Origin: Gracilaria domingensis
Lineage: Eukaryota > Rhodophyta > Florideophyceae > Gracilariales > Gracilariaceae
Direction of reading: 5' to 3'
NCBI GenBank assembly: GCA_022539475.1
Contig: VCMS01000132.1
Location: 1 to 64,000, forward strand
DNA: 64,000 nt
Positions 18,834 to 30,409 of this stretch are shown here, piece by piece. The notes below the pieces were generated by a model that ran no database searches, was not told where the DNA came from, and was given only the letters and a program-made list of their open reading frames with translations. A program made the position numbers and the translations under genes. Each line of letters begins with the position of its first letter. Position 1 is the first letter of the stretch.

Positions 18834-19774
18834 ATGAGCTTCATCTGGAGAAAAGCGCTGGCCTTCCTATCCCTTCTTCAGGTTCTTCATGTATCAACAA
18901 GAGGAGAGGAAACTCTACTCAATCTGAGTACAAATACGGATACAATCTCGGGGGTTCACCGCGAGATACTGAACAACATCGATAACATAATGCTCCCTGC
19001 TGCCCCGTCCGTAAGGTTTGATATCAGCAGCTTCACCCCATTTTGCAACAACTTCAGTCTACCAGAAGAAATTCCATCGATCGACGCAGAGTGCTTGCGT
19101 TGGGAGGTAAGTGCTGCTAATTCCAAAAGTACTCATTGTTTGTGGAACTCAAAATCTCTAACTCAACGTGTTCTATACAAATGCTCTTTATCAAAAAGGA
19201 ACATGAGTTGGATATGTTGTTGATGTATATCGATCTTATCATGGTCGGTATGGATGAAACTCTTGCAAGAACGTTTTATAGGGAGATTAGATGTCTGTCT
19301 CGTGCAAACATTCAGCCCATAACGTATTTGAACGCTTGGCAAGTTTGCTTCACGTACGACTATTCCGAGCTCATTGGCAACCTTCTTGCGAAGTACATCC
19401 ATGAGGACATAAAGCTGACAAACCCAACACTCCGCCAATCATTATCGCAGACATCGGCCACGCTCTCCACGACCTCAAGGTTCCTCTACGGATACACGAG
19501 CAGTACAGGTACGACGTCTTTCTTGTTCAACTTATTCCGTGGCCACACTTCTCTCCGTGCGTACGGCTCCCAGGCCACGCAAAGTTCTTGTTGCAAGAGC
19601 TGTGCGAACACCGATTACTTCGTTAACCTTGGTTACAATGACTGCCGATACAACCCGTTCGGAAAGCATTGCTGCCATCGTGCCTGCAAATCACTCTCAC
19701 ATCTTAAAATTGGGGCATCAACATCTATAGACTTCTGCTGTGACCGAAGTAGCCCACAAACCTGCCTACGGTAG
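18834..19774 (+). CDS. Secreted Cys-rich protein with one intron, unknown
   Basis: Exon 1 (18834-19106) codes for 91 residues beginning with a signal peptide (about 1-23). The intron is 19107-19198, 92 bp, starting GTAAGT, with CTAAC at 19158 and ending AAAAAG. Exon 2 (19199-19774) continues in phase 0, for about 282 residues in total. The middle (ELDMLLMYIDL, WQVCFTYDYSELI) looks coding. The last 70 residues are Cys-rich (SSCCKSC, HCCHRAC). Between about 19405 and 19626 another frame also looks coding, so a frameshift or second intron is possible. No family is recognised. Confidence 0.6.
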
Positions 19775-20176
19775 TAAGAACAACAACCAGCAGTCAGAAT
19801 CTCACCCTATGACCTGGAAAGCGTCAATACTCAATCCGGTCGACGACGTTCGGATTACTAACGGGGGTAAAAACTGCGGTTGATAATTGGACTTGAAAAA
19901 AAGACGTTCTTCGACCGTAGCTACTACAGTTTCATTGGCAAAGTTGTATATCTATGCTTGAAGTCTCAGTGAGTAAAAGTTCTCATCCGCGGGTTCGGTT
20001 TGACGGACATGACTTGTTTTCTTCTGTTAAAGTTTCCTTCCCCACGGGCACTGCGTTATCCGCGTTATCCGTCGCGCTCTCTAAAACGACCATTTGCACT
20101 ACACCTTTGACTTTTGATCATAATGGTGAACGAAAACACTGGAGTCTGACAAGCTCACGTCGCACAAATTCCCTTC
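19775..20176. other. Intergenic, between convergent genes
   Basis: This is the shared 3' region of the 18834 gene and the TPS gene. No supported ORF or RNA gene is seen. Confidence 0.45.
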
Positions 20177-23100
20177 TCAACTGTCCAGGGAGCCTGGAAA
20201 TGACATTGGTCGCATAGGTTCTAATGGATCTGCAGATGCTGATGCAAAAGCGTTTTCTGAAACCTGGCCTTGCCTACGTACAGCCAAAGGCCTCATGTCT
20301 TCCAAAGTTGAGCTCCTCACATGGGTTGCACTACCCGGTAGGGCAATCTCGATAATATTCTCGATCAACATCGCAACTTCCGCCGCACTTCTAAATAAAC
20401 CTGGCGTTACTAGGCTTCACTCCGACTGTCGTAGTGTACAGCTTACTTTCCGTCGCCGCCACCTCCCTTGCCAATACTTCAAACATATCCTCATCCGTTC
20501 GGTCATCACCACAGCACAGGATAAAGTCTGGGGTTTGTCCAAGGTCGTCCAATATTCTCCTAACCATTGCTCCTTTGTTCACGGAGGCCATTCGCACCTG
20601 CAACCACCCTTGTCCATTGACAACCTGAACATCAAATGGAGTCATAAGTACCTCAATGTGATCATGCATTTCCTTTGACTGCCAGTTTCCAAACTCCGGA
20701 TCGGCAGCCAGATAGTGCCATACTAAGCCCGCATGTTTTTCTTCAATGTACGACCCATCGGTTCTTTCTGTGTAGACCTGCATTAAGTTCTTCACGATCT
20801 CAATCCATGTCAGATCAGATTCAGGGGCAGCTGTCTCCCACTCTGTGGAATTAGGTTTCTTGTAGTAAAAACCATGCTCCGCAGCTATACCGAGCGACTC
20901 CATCTGAGGTAGATGGAAACCTTCAGTGTCTGTACCCCGACCGGATAAAATGATTACAGTGCAGTTTTCTTGCCTCGAAAGCAAGTTTAAGTTGCGCAAA
21001 ACATCGTCAGTCGGTCGGGCCCACTTGTGAGCCATGTTCGAAGTTTCCGATTCAATAGACGTAAGGGTTCCATCATAGTCAAACAAAAACAGTCTGCACT
21101 TTGAGTCTCGGAACGACTTTACCACCTCACGCGAGTTAAGTTGTTTGAAGCCACGGAATTCCAGTGTTCTGAAACCCCGACCACGACGGAGTCCGAGGCG
21201 TACCACTTCCTGTACTTGCTCTTCGGCTTCACCAAGATCACGCAAGAAGGACTGCGCCCATTTCGCAGAACTGTGGCCTTCAACGTATTTCCGATCCGCC
21301 TCATGTTTCCGTCGAATTTGCCCCGACGTCGAACTACTCATTTGAATTACATTGTCGATTGCATCTCGAACTTCGTGTACATTCCATGGGTTCACACGAA
21401 CCGCCGACGAAAGCGCACGAGAGCAACCAGTGAACTCGGAAAGAATGAGCTGGCCGTATGAGTCAGGCGTCGCAACGAGATATTCGTAAGGAATTAGATT
21501 GAGACCATCACGAATCGGGGTCAAGAGCATTGCATCGCAGGCGGAGTAGATCGCAATACGCTCCTCAAAGCTAATAGATTCCTCAATGTACACAACCGGG
21601 TTGTCATCTCCGGAGCCAAACTCCCTGTTAATGTTGCTTACGAGTTCTCTAATTTCGCTTCTCACGGATTCGTCTACCCTTGCAGCCTTCGGCAGGGCAA
21701 CCTGAATAAGCACGACCTTGGATCGCAAATGCGGCGCTGTTTTTAGGTAGTTTTCAAAGGCTATGAGCTTAAGCGCAATTCCCTTTATAACATCCAAATC
21801 GTCAACAGCTGCCAGAACAATTTTGGATGCGTAGCGGGTTTCGTACTCTGCAATTCGTTGCCGTACATGAGGTACGCACAGTTTATCACGAAATCGCTCA
21901 GGGTCCACGCCTATATGGCTAACGCGGATCGTCACGTGACGTCCCTCGAATTCAATTCCGAGATTTCCGCGTTTCGCCTCGTGTTCAAGGTTCAGCAATC
22001 GGACGCAGCATGACAGGAAATGTCTTGCATAATCGAAGAGATGAAATCCAAGAATAGTTGAACTCAGCAGCCCTTGTAGAAGCTCATTGCGAACCGGGAA
22101 CATACGAAACAGTTCAGAACTTGGCCACGGAATATGCAGGTAGAAGCCAACCTTTACGCCGCTAATCTTTATGCGCAAACTGTTCGGCAGTAGCATCAAA
22201 TGATAGTCGTGGACCCAGATGAGATGACCATCATAATGATTCACAATCTCTTCCGCAAACATTCGGTTCACTTCGCGGTATGCGCGCCATGCAGAATCAT
22301 CAAAACGAGTTGTCCTGCGATCAGTACCGATAACAGTGTTCATCATATGGAACATTGGCCAAAGCACAGTCTTGCAAAAGCCCTGATAGAACTTGCGTTG
22401 CAGATCAGGCGACAAGAAGATGGGCGCGCAGTTGAACTGCGAAAGCAAAGCGGCAGCAACCTCGTCACGGTCGGCCTCCGGGACCGGCTCAGGTACGTTG
22501 AGAATGCCAACGAACAATGGCTTAATCTTGAGTTGCTCTAGCCCACGCCGTAGACCAGTGGAGGTCAAGTAAAGCGCATCGTCATCCCAGGCAAACGACC
22601 AGCTGCCTGAATGGTCGCGCTTGGCGATAATTGGTAGTCGATAAAGCGCAATAATGAGGGAGTCTGGTTCGGAACTGGAGGAGCCGATGCTCGGGGTGTT
22701 CCTAGTGTCATTGAGCGAGTCTTCCGGACGCGTTGAACGGGAAGTAGCGGATCGGTCGGTGATGCGAATTCGATCGGGATTTTCGTTATTGAGCACGCCA
22801 AAGTAACCCTCATCGACGACGATGGAAGACGCAGCGACTGTGAGCACTTCGCGACTGTCATCAAAGGGCTCCCAGAAGACGGCCGGCACGGGATCAGGAT
22901 CGGATTCATTGTGCGATCGGGCGCTGAGCGAGTCAAGATTAGCATCGTTAGGACTGACGGCGACGCAAACGTACTTGTACTGGTAGGTACGATTGGCGGG
23001 CAAAGTAAGAGTAAGTTTCCATGTGGGAAAGTCGCGTTTGGTTGTGGTAAGCTCGACGCCCCTCACGGGGTCACCACCGCCGAGATGCTCATGTTCGCCC

Positions 23101-23183
23101 ACGAGCCGCAACCGCTGCCCGTTCTTGGCCTGAAAGCGGACGATGAAGGTGACGCGACTCTCCTCGGGGGAGAGGCGGACCAT
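20177..23183 (-). CDS. CBM20 - trehalose-6-phosphate synthase - phosphatase fusion
   Basis: The ORF starts at ATG 23183 and runs 930 codons to a stop at 20391. Homologous C-terminal sequence (AEVAMLIENI) resumes in another frame to 20177, so there is a one-base slip or error near 20391-20397. Domains: CBM20 starch-binding fold (about 1-125), GT20 trehalose-6-phosphate synthase (about 170-660), and HAD-type trehalose-6-phosphate phosphatase with the catalytic DYDGT near residue 700. The GT20 domain joins UDP-glucose and glucose-6-phosphate; the HAD domain would remove the phosphate. CBM20 suggests docking to cytosolic starch. The fusion without an evident transit peptide fits red algae. Confidence 0.9.
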
Positions 23184-23207
23184 GGTGCGGGGCGTCGCTT
23201 AGGCTGT

Positions 23208-23228
23208 GGGGGGGGGGGGGGGGGGGGG
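23208..23228 (+). repeat. 21-base poly-G run before TPS start
   Basis: An uninterrupted run of 21 G on the plus strand (poly-C in the TPS sense direction) begins 25 bases upstream of the TPS ATG. Such a run is prone to length error and could form a G-quadruplex. Confidence 0.85.
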
Positions 23229-24119
23229 AGCAAGGGCGGGCGGCGGGGGGGGCCGGAACGGAGGGCTGCGCAAGGTGCGGCGAGCAGAGCGACGAGATAC
23301 GGCCACCAAGCGCCGCGCGATAACAGTGGGGAGTGACCACGTGGTACACGTGGTCGGCTAACACGTGCTCTGGTTCGGTGTTTGCGCGTGAGCGCATGTG
23401 GAAGGTCCGCGTGCGCGCATCTCGTGAGCGAGATATGACGACGAGCGGCTCACGTCTTCGACGTGTAGCGCGTCGGTTGGATGGCAGGCGGGCGGGCAGC
23501 CGAATTCGGCTGCATATGAAGGGGGCGTCGTAATTGGCGCGTTATTGATACTGCTCTTTCATCGCTCACCGACCACGCACGCGTCGCACCACCGATGGCA
23601 ACGTGCGATCGGAAGTTGTCTGGTCGCGGCGAATGCACCGCTGGATGACCGAGCCCCGCACAGCGAGCTTGCCCAACGAATCTTTTCGCCCGAAGCGTAA
23701 TGAGGGACGACTAATTGGTTTTGGCCCCAACGAATGTGTAATCGTGTACTTGCACTGCTATAAGCCAATGGCGACTCGACCGCGGCGAGGACGTACTCGT
23801 CCTCGAGTATCACACCTAGTCCATGTGGACCACGTGCATTGGCTACTGCAAATTCTTCGCAATTTTTTTGGATCGGTTTTGGCTCGCCGACGGCGTCGTC
23901 GGGGTCGCCGTCGGTCGAGCGAGTCCTCCGGTGCGTCGTTGGTAATCGCGCTCCTTCTACGGAGGTATATCTACCCCAACGCCTGAGTGGGAGCTGAGTC
24001 ATCGCCGTTTGTGTCTCCTCCGTCAGCCACCCACGAGGTTGTCTGGGCGTTGCAAGCCTGCGATCCGTCTTGTAGATATCTCATCGTACTTCGCTTCTGC
24101 GTGATACACACTCTTCAAA
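23229..24119. other. Divergent promoter region between TPS and EF2
   Basis: No convincing gene is seen, although open frames exist on both strands. The region holds four CACGTG boxes (23338, 23347, 23362, 23831) and a GC-rich start next to TPS. It should contain both promoters and the EF2 5' UTR. Confidence 0.5.
23338..23367. promoter_or_regulatory. Cluster of three CACGTG (G-box/E-box) sites
   Basis: CACGTG occurs at 23338-23343, 23347-23352 and 23362-23367, 155 to 184 bases upstream of the TPS ATG. A fourth copy lies at 23831. CACGTG is the core bound by many bHLH and plant-type bZIP factors. Three in 30 bases suggests a real regulatory site for TPS. Confidence 0.55.
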
Positions 24120-26798
24120 ATGGTATGTGGGCGCTTACCCTACCGTCATCCGTCACGATCTTCCGCTTTGAGCACTTGCGTTTCGAGTACTGACCTTAAA
24201 TCCTATGACACTCTTCACTCCATGCTATACACCGTGCTCTGCTTGTCATTCGTCTACGTTCACAATGGTACTTAGGTTAACTTCACGATTGACCAACTCC
24301 GTGAGATCATGGACCGGAAGTACAACATCCGGAACATGTCCGTTATTGCTCATGTCGATCACGGAAAATCAACACTCACCGACTCGCTCGTCGCTGCCGC
24401 CGGTATTATTGCCATGGCAAACGCCGGAGATCAACGTCTTACCGATACCCGTCAGGACGAGCAGGATCGTTGCATCACGATTAAGTCCACTGGAATCTCT
24501 CTTTATTTCCAGTTCCCGGAAGAGCTCGCGCTTCCCAAGGAGGCCAACGGTCGCGAGTTTCTTGTCAACCTCATTGACTCGCCCGGTCACGTCGATTTCT
24601 CCTCCGAGGTTACCGCTGCCCTTCGTGTGACTGATGGTGCGCTCGTTGTCGTTGATTCCGTCGAGGGTGTCTGTGTCCAGACCGAGACCGTGCTTCGCCA
24701 GGCTTTGACGGAGCGTATCAAGCCTGTTATGACAATCAATAAGCTCGATCGTTCCTTCCTTGAGCTGCAGCTTGATCCAGAGGATATGTATCAGAACTTC
24801 TCTCGAATCATCGAGAACGCTAATGTTATCATGTCTACTTACCAGGATGACGAGATTGGTGACGTTCAGGTTTACCCGGATGCCGGAACCGTTGCCTTCT
24901 CGGCTGGTCTTCATGGTTGGGCGTTCACCCTGAGTCGCTTCGCCCGTATGTACGCGAAGAAGTTCAAGGTTGAACCAGAGAAGATGAACTCTCGTCTATG
25001 GGGTGACTCCTTCTTCAATCGAAAGGAGAAGAAGTGGTCGAAGCGTGAGGGTAAGGGAGGCGTTCGTGCCTTCTGTGAATTCGTTATCAAACCGATTAAG
25101 AAAATCATTGAGCTCTGTATGTCGGACAAGATCGAGGATCTCGAAAAGCTCCTTAGCGGATTGGACATCAAGCTCACCACGGAAGAGAAAGAGTTGCGTC
25201 AGAAACCGCTCATGAAGCGCGTGTTGCAGAAGTGGATTCCCGCCGATCAGGCTTTGTTGGAAATGATGGTGCTCCACCTTCCGGCTCCGGCACATGCCCA
25301 GAAATACCGTGCGGAACTTCTCTACGAAGGTCCTCCGGATGATGCCTGCTGCACTGGTATTCGTAATTGTGATCCGAATGGACCGTTGATGCTTTACATT
25401 TCCAAGATGGTTCCGTCCTCTGATAAGGGTCGCTTTATTGCTTATGGTCGTGTGTTCTCTGGTACTGTGCGATCCGGTATGAAGGTGCGTATCATGGGTC
25501 CTAACTATGTCCCGGGCACGAAGAAGGATCTCGCTGTGAAGAGCATCCAGCGCACTCTTCTCATGATGGGCCGTCGCACAGATGCTGTTGATTCCGTTCC
25601 TTGCGGTAACACAGTCGGTCTGGTTGGTCTGGATCAGGTTCTCGTCAAATCTGGAACCCTCTCAGATTTGGAAGAGGCCTTCCCGCTGAAGGACATGAAA
25701 TACTCTGTTTCCCCTGTCGTCCGTGTTGCTGTTGAACCGAAGAACCCGTCTGATCTACCCAAACTAGTTGAGGGTCTTAAACGTCTCGCCAAGTCGGATC
25801 CCCTTGTTCAAACTCTCACTGAAGAATCTGGAGAGCACGTGATTGCCGGCGCTGGCGAATTGCATCTTGAGATTTGTTTGAAGGATTTGCAGGAAGACTT
25901 CATGAACGGAGCCGAAATTCGCGTATCCAACCCTGTTGTGTCATTCCGCGAGTCAATTGAAGGTGTAGAAAACCCGGACACCACTGCGGTATGTCTATCG
26001 AAGAGCCCAAACAAACACAATCGCTTGTATATTTACGCTTCTCCGTTGCCGGAAACGCTTCCGGTCGCCATCGATGAGGGCAAGATTACACCTCGTGACG
26101 AGCCAAAGGCGCGCATGAAGCTTCTTCGCGATGAGTATGGCATGGAAGAAGATGCGGCAAGGAAGATCTGGTGCTTTGGACCCGATACAACTGGTCCTAA
26201 CTTTCTGTGTGATCGGGCGAAGGCCGTGCAATACCTCAACGACATCAAGGACTCTTGCATTGCTGCGTTCCAGTGGGCGACGAAGGAAGGTGTTTTGTGT
26301 GATGAGAACATGCGTGGCGTTTTGTTCAGTATGCATGATTGCAGTCTTCACGCCGATTCCATCCATCGTGGTGGTGGTCAGATTATTCCAACCTGTCGTC
26401 GTGCACTTTACGGTGCTCAACTTTTGGCAAATCCTAAGCTTGTCGAGCCGTATTTCCTTGTTGAGATTCAGTGTCCGGAGCAAACTGTCGGTTCCATCTA
26501 CGGTGTCCTGACACGCAAGCGTGGTCATGTGTTTGAGGAAGTACAACGTCCGGGTACGCCAATGTTCAATGTGAAGGCGTACTTGCCTGTGCAGGAATCG
26601 TTTGGTTTCACTGCAGATCTGCGTTCCGCCACCTCCGGCCAAGCGTTCCCCCAATGCGTGTTTGATCACTGGGAGGTTATGGGTGGCAACCCGCTTGATC
26701 CGAGTGATACCGTTGGGTCCTTGGTGAAGGATATCCGTAAGCGTAAGGGACTCAAAGAGGTGGTACCGGACATCGGCAACTATTACGATAAGCTGTGA
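24120..26798 (+). CDS. EF2: Translation elongation factor 2, intron right after the start codon
   Basis: Exon 1 contributes only ATG (24120-24122). The intron 24123-24275 (GTATGT ... CTTAG) is followed by GTTAACTTCACGATT, which gives the canonical EF2 start [14 protein letters not shown]. The product has 841 residues, the normal EF2 length. The GTPase P-loop AHVDHGKST lies near residue 26 and DSPGHVDF is the switch II motif. The C-terminal IHRGGGQ loop holds the His (about residue 697) that becomes diphthamide. It moves tRNA and mRNA through the ribosome. Codon use is strongly biased, as expected for a highly expressed gene. Confidence 0.97.
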
Positions 26799-27798
26799 GG
26801 GCAGCAGAGAACTGCATAAATGATCTTGGATTAGATGTTCATTCGCTTATAGATCTTTCTTTGAGACGATCAAGCCGTCGTGTAGACGCAAAATTAACAA
26901 ACGTACATAGAACTGTTCCCCATGCACCAAAGTACGCCTACGGTAAATGTTTAAGTACCTGCATTTTTTCGCTTGTTGTTTGTGTCAGTTTTCCTCGGTT
27001 CTTGTACACGTACATGCACGGCTTTGACGTCGATCCTTTGAAAGCACGAAGGTTTCTACTTCTTTAGTAGCAGGGTACATAGGATCAAGAACGATTTCGG
27101 CGGAATCGAAACAAGTTCTGACAAGGGGTTTATCCCTCTTACCAAGGGTAGAAGGCTAACCCACTTTCCCGAAACAGTTTTGGATCTTCCAGAGAGCATT
27201 CCTTTGAACAGAAGCCCCCGCCAAAAGGTATTTGCATTCAAAAATATAGTGAGAGATATATATAAATTGAAAGAAAGAGACAGAACCACGTTACCACCTT
27301 TTCTGAACTGCACGTCCTGAACCTAAAAGATGCTAATCATCTATCATGGCTGCTCTTCAAGGAGCCATACTTTGGGTGCCTAGCGTATGTTTCAAGAGGT
27401 TTCTAGCGGTAAACGGCCTTGCCGCCACTGTCAGTTGGTTCCATGTGACAGATCGGTATTCCGTCAACCTGTGCAACACTTTGCGGTTTCGAGACCCAAA
27501 ATATGGAGAGAAGAGGAGTTCCAACCACTAGTCAATCGTAACGCAACGTAGGAGGGAAGATTTGCCGGCCACGAGGCGATCATAATACAAGAAGATAGAA
27601 AGGAGGGGTAGAAACCCATCTTCGCAGTTCACCAGGACGCGAGAGAAAACCAAGGTTTGCGGTGCACTCGGGTACGATCATTCACATTTTACGAATTATA
27701 AGAAAAGCAAGAAAATGATTCAAGAGTTATTCGCGTTTATTGCTACATGTATCGACATTGAAAGAGTCCTTAGAATGAAAGCGCCGTGTGGACGATAA
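26799..27798. other. Intergenic, convergent 3' regions
   Basis: About 1 kb lies between the EF2 stop and the calnexin stop. No supported gene is seen. It is AT-leaning, with a TATATATAAA stretch near 27255. Size alone would allow a missed small gene, but no open frame looks coding. Confidence 0.45.
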
Positions 27799-29676
27799 CT
27801 ACTCTGCTTTTGCGGTGCGGCGCTTGCGGATAGTGCCTTCTGGTTCTTCTTTTGTCGTTGTTGTAGTGCTCACGTCTTCAACAACATCATCTGGTGTGGG
27901 CTCGTCGGTTTTCTTCTTAGCTCCCACATCTGTCGTGGTCTCAGATTCTGATGGAGGAGATGTTTCCTTCTTCTTCCCACCAGTGAGAAGGATCAAGAGG
28001 ACGACGACAATCAGCAGAGGAGCCGAGACAACAACTGTCATGGGCTTCTGAATGCCGAGATCAATGAGCTTGTCCAGGTACGGTTCAAGGCCAGCCTGAG
28101 CAAGGTAGGCTTCGACTGGTTGAAGGGCTCGCTCCAACGTGTCGAGCACATCTTCCATCTTGTCCAAGAACGGACCAAATTTGCCAGTGCGACTTGGGTT
28201 TTCCTTTGTGAGCTCCTTAGTCTCTTCTTCCTCAATCTCAATCTCCTTCTTTTGCTTCGCCTTAAAAGTCAACTCCGCGAAGCTAGTAGCCTCATCAAGA
28301 CTCGTGCCAATCCACATGTTGTCAAACAAGACGCCTTGATCCATAGTCCAGATCTCAAAGCCAACTGCATTGATCGGAAGCAATGAAGGGTTTGGAATGT
28401 CGTAGTATTCTTCATTGGGGATCTTACGGGGCTTCCACGGGCCAATGTACTTCGGATTGTCGATGAGGGGCGCGCGCCACTTGCCCTTGAAATCAGGGTT
28501 TTTCTTCGTTGGCTTGGTCCACTCACCACAGCCCACCTCTTCGCATTTCGGGTTAGCAATTAGAGGAGCCTTCCATTCGCCATCCTCCTCCTCATCATAC
28601 CCTTCGGGCATCTTGGCCTCTGGGTCAGGAATCTCCTCAGGCTCATCGTCGAGCCAGCCCTCAGGCTTGACGGCATCTTCGTCAACAATCTCCTTCGGCG
28701 CGTCTTCGTCCCAGTCATCTGGCTTCGTGGCATCAGGATCTGGGATCTTGGCTTTGTCTACCCAGTCACCGGGCTTCTTGTCTTCGGGGTCGTCGATCTC
28801 CTTCGGCGGCTGAACCGGCGGGTCGAAACTGTCCGAGAGCGTTCCCTCCTTCTTGACATCGCCGTCAATCAGCACCTTGAATGAACCATCCTTCGTGACG
28901 GACAAAGTGTACAAGTGAGTCTTACGGTCGTACGTATTGGCAACGGAAGGCGGGCTCTCCAAGTGATGCTCGACCATCTTGCCGGTGACAGGGTTCTTCG
29001 ACTGGAAGATGAAGTGCACCTTATCGGTGGCTCCGCACTTGTCCGGGCCAAACATGACACTGTACTGGGTAGATCCATCAAATAGAGCGGACTTGAAACC
29101 TGTGGTTGGCATCTTGATGTAGGCGCCACCGCAAGTCATACCCTGATCCAACTTGACTTCGTACTGTACCACAAAATCAGTGGATGAGGGGTCTTCCAAA
29201 CCAGAGAATTCGGCACTGATACCATAATGTCTAGCCTTTTGGGGAATAATCATAGCACGATCACCCTTGAAGGTAGGCTTTGCACCCTGACCAACTGCAA
29301 AGCGGCCAGAATACTGCGGGATGGACGAGTAAGTCCATTTGGGGAGTGACGAATCCTGGAAGGCATCGAAGAAAAGAGGGGAGCCTGCATCCGGAACCTG
29401 ATAGCCGGAGGCGTTCTCTTCGCCTTCCGGGTCTATGACGGCGGGTTTATCGGGCTCTGGAGCGGATTCGATATCATCGTCATCCTCCGGTTCCTCCTCG
29501 TCATCTTCGACGCCAATGTCCATGTCGTCTTCATCCATGCCCTCGTCGATGAGATCGTCAGCGATGTCATCGTCAGCTGTTCCAAGCACGATTGCATCGG
29601 ATCGGGCGGTCTGCGACGGATGCAGCACAAGGAGCAACACAAGACATAGCAATGGTAGAAGAGAGAGACGAATCAT
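27799..29676 (-). CDS. CNX: Calnexin
   Basis: The protein has 625 residues from an ATG. Signal peptide (about 1-24), an acidic lumenal stretch, the calreticulin/calnexin lectin domain, and a P-domain with both repeat types (DPEAKMPEGYDEEE-like and GEWKAPLI/GKWRAPLI). One TM segment lies at about 545-565 (VVVSAPLLIVVVLLILL), then a cytosolic tail ending RKRRTAKAE. It is an ER membrane chaperone that holds monoglucosylated glycoproteins during folding. Single exon, normal family length. Confidence 0.95.
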   Translation of the reverse strand: MIRLSLLPLLCLVLLLVLHPSQTARSDAIVLGTADDDIADDLIDEGMDEDDMDIGVEDDEEEPEDDDDIESAPEPDKPAVIDPEGEENASGYQVPDAGSPLFFDAFQDSSLPKWTYSSIPQYSGRFAVGQGAKPTFKGDRAMIIPQKARHYGISAEFSGLEDPSSTDFVVQYEVKLDQGMTCGGAYIKMPTTGFKSALFDGSTQYSVMFGPDKCGATDKVHFIFQSKNPVTGKMVEHHLESPPSVANTYDRKTHLYTLSVTKDGSFKVLIDGDVKKEGTLSDSFDPPVQPPKEIDDPEDKKPGDWVDKAKIPDPDATKPDDWDEDAPKEIVDEDAVKPEGWLDDEPEEIPDPEAKMPEGYDEEEDGEWKAPLIANPKCEEVGCGEWTKPTKKNPDFKGKWRAPLIDNPKYIGPWKPRKIPNEEYYDIPNPSLLPINAVGFEIWTMDQGVLFDNMWIGTSLDEATSFAELTFKAKQKKEIEIEEEETKELTKENPSRTGKFGPFLDKMEDVLDTLERALQPVEAYLAQAGLEPYLDKLIDLGIQKPMTVVVSAPLLIVVVLLILLTGGKKKETSPPSESETTTDVGAKKKTDEPTPDDVVEDVSTTTTTKEEPEGTIRKRRTAKAE

Positions 29677-30409
29677 GTTGTGGGGTACGCGGCAGCAGCG
29701 ACGGCAAACTGCCTACGAATAGAACGATCGATGAAGGGAGGGAAGAAGAGAAGGAACGATACCGACCGACACTCCTCACGGCGAGCGGTGCACGAGCGGC
29801 GTGATTCGAAATTTATGTCGTTGCCGGCGATGGGCAACGTCGGTGTCTTACGCAGCCTGTCAGTGCAGATCACTCGGATACGCGTGCATTGGCACCTGGG
29901 GGCGCGATCACGCGCATGCGGGCCGTCAGTACATATCTGGCTTACACAGGAGCGCCAATGAGCCGATCCGTAATTGATTGACAGATATTCTTGCGTCAGA
30001 TGTTGACTGACCAGTACCTATTGGCCAATGCCCGTACCTGGATTGGACCGGCCCAACACGGTCCGGAGCTTCTTGGTCGTAAGACCCACTACTGGACCTG
30101 ATTGTCGGCTTCCGGCCCTGGGAGGCCAACTGCAGCGGTAGGTTACGCACGTGACCTCATGAGCCGTGATGAAGAGCTCCTCTCCCCACGGATAAGATAC
30201 ACCTCTTTCGTGTCCGTCTCACGACGATTGATATCGTCGTGATGATTGACTGCGCGGCCGTCATCAAGTGCAACTTGAACCCCGTGTGAAAAATGACAGC
30301 TTCCGCAACAGCGTTTTGTTTCCCACACGATTTCCGTCGGGAACGACGGAAAGCTGTGGATGGTACCTGTTCTAATCCTAATCCCGCGTTATAGTCACAG
30401 GCTTTCAAT
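29677..30409. other. Divergent promoter region, calnexin / PH-kinase
   Basis: No gene is seen. It contains a palindromic CCAAT-type site ATTGGCCAAT (about 30019) with another ATTGG about 20 bases on, and a GGACCG...CGGTCC inverted repeat near 30045. These are plausible promoter elements for either gene. Confidence 0.45.

Noticed and set aside
23559-24002. 148-codon open frame (minus) and an overlapping one on the plus strand between TPS and EF2
   Set aside because: Both strands are open over the same GC-rich bases, neither has recognisable composition or motifs, and the region must hold two promoters.
24309-24311. ATG at 24309 as the EF2 start
   Set aside because: The 13 conserved residues before it are encoded upstream in frame and join to an ATG through a clean GT-AG intron.
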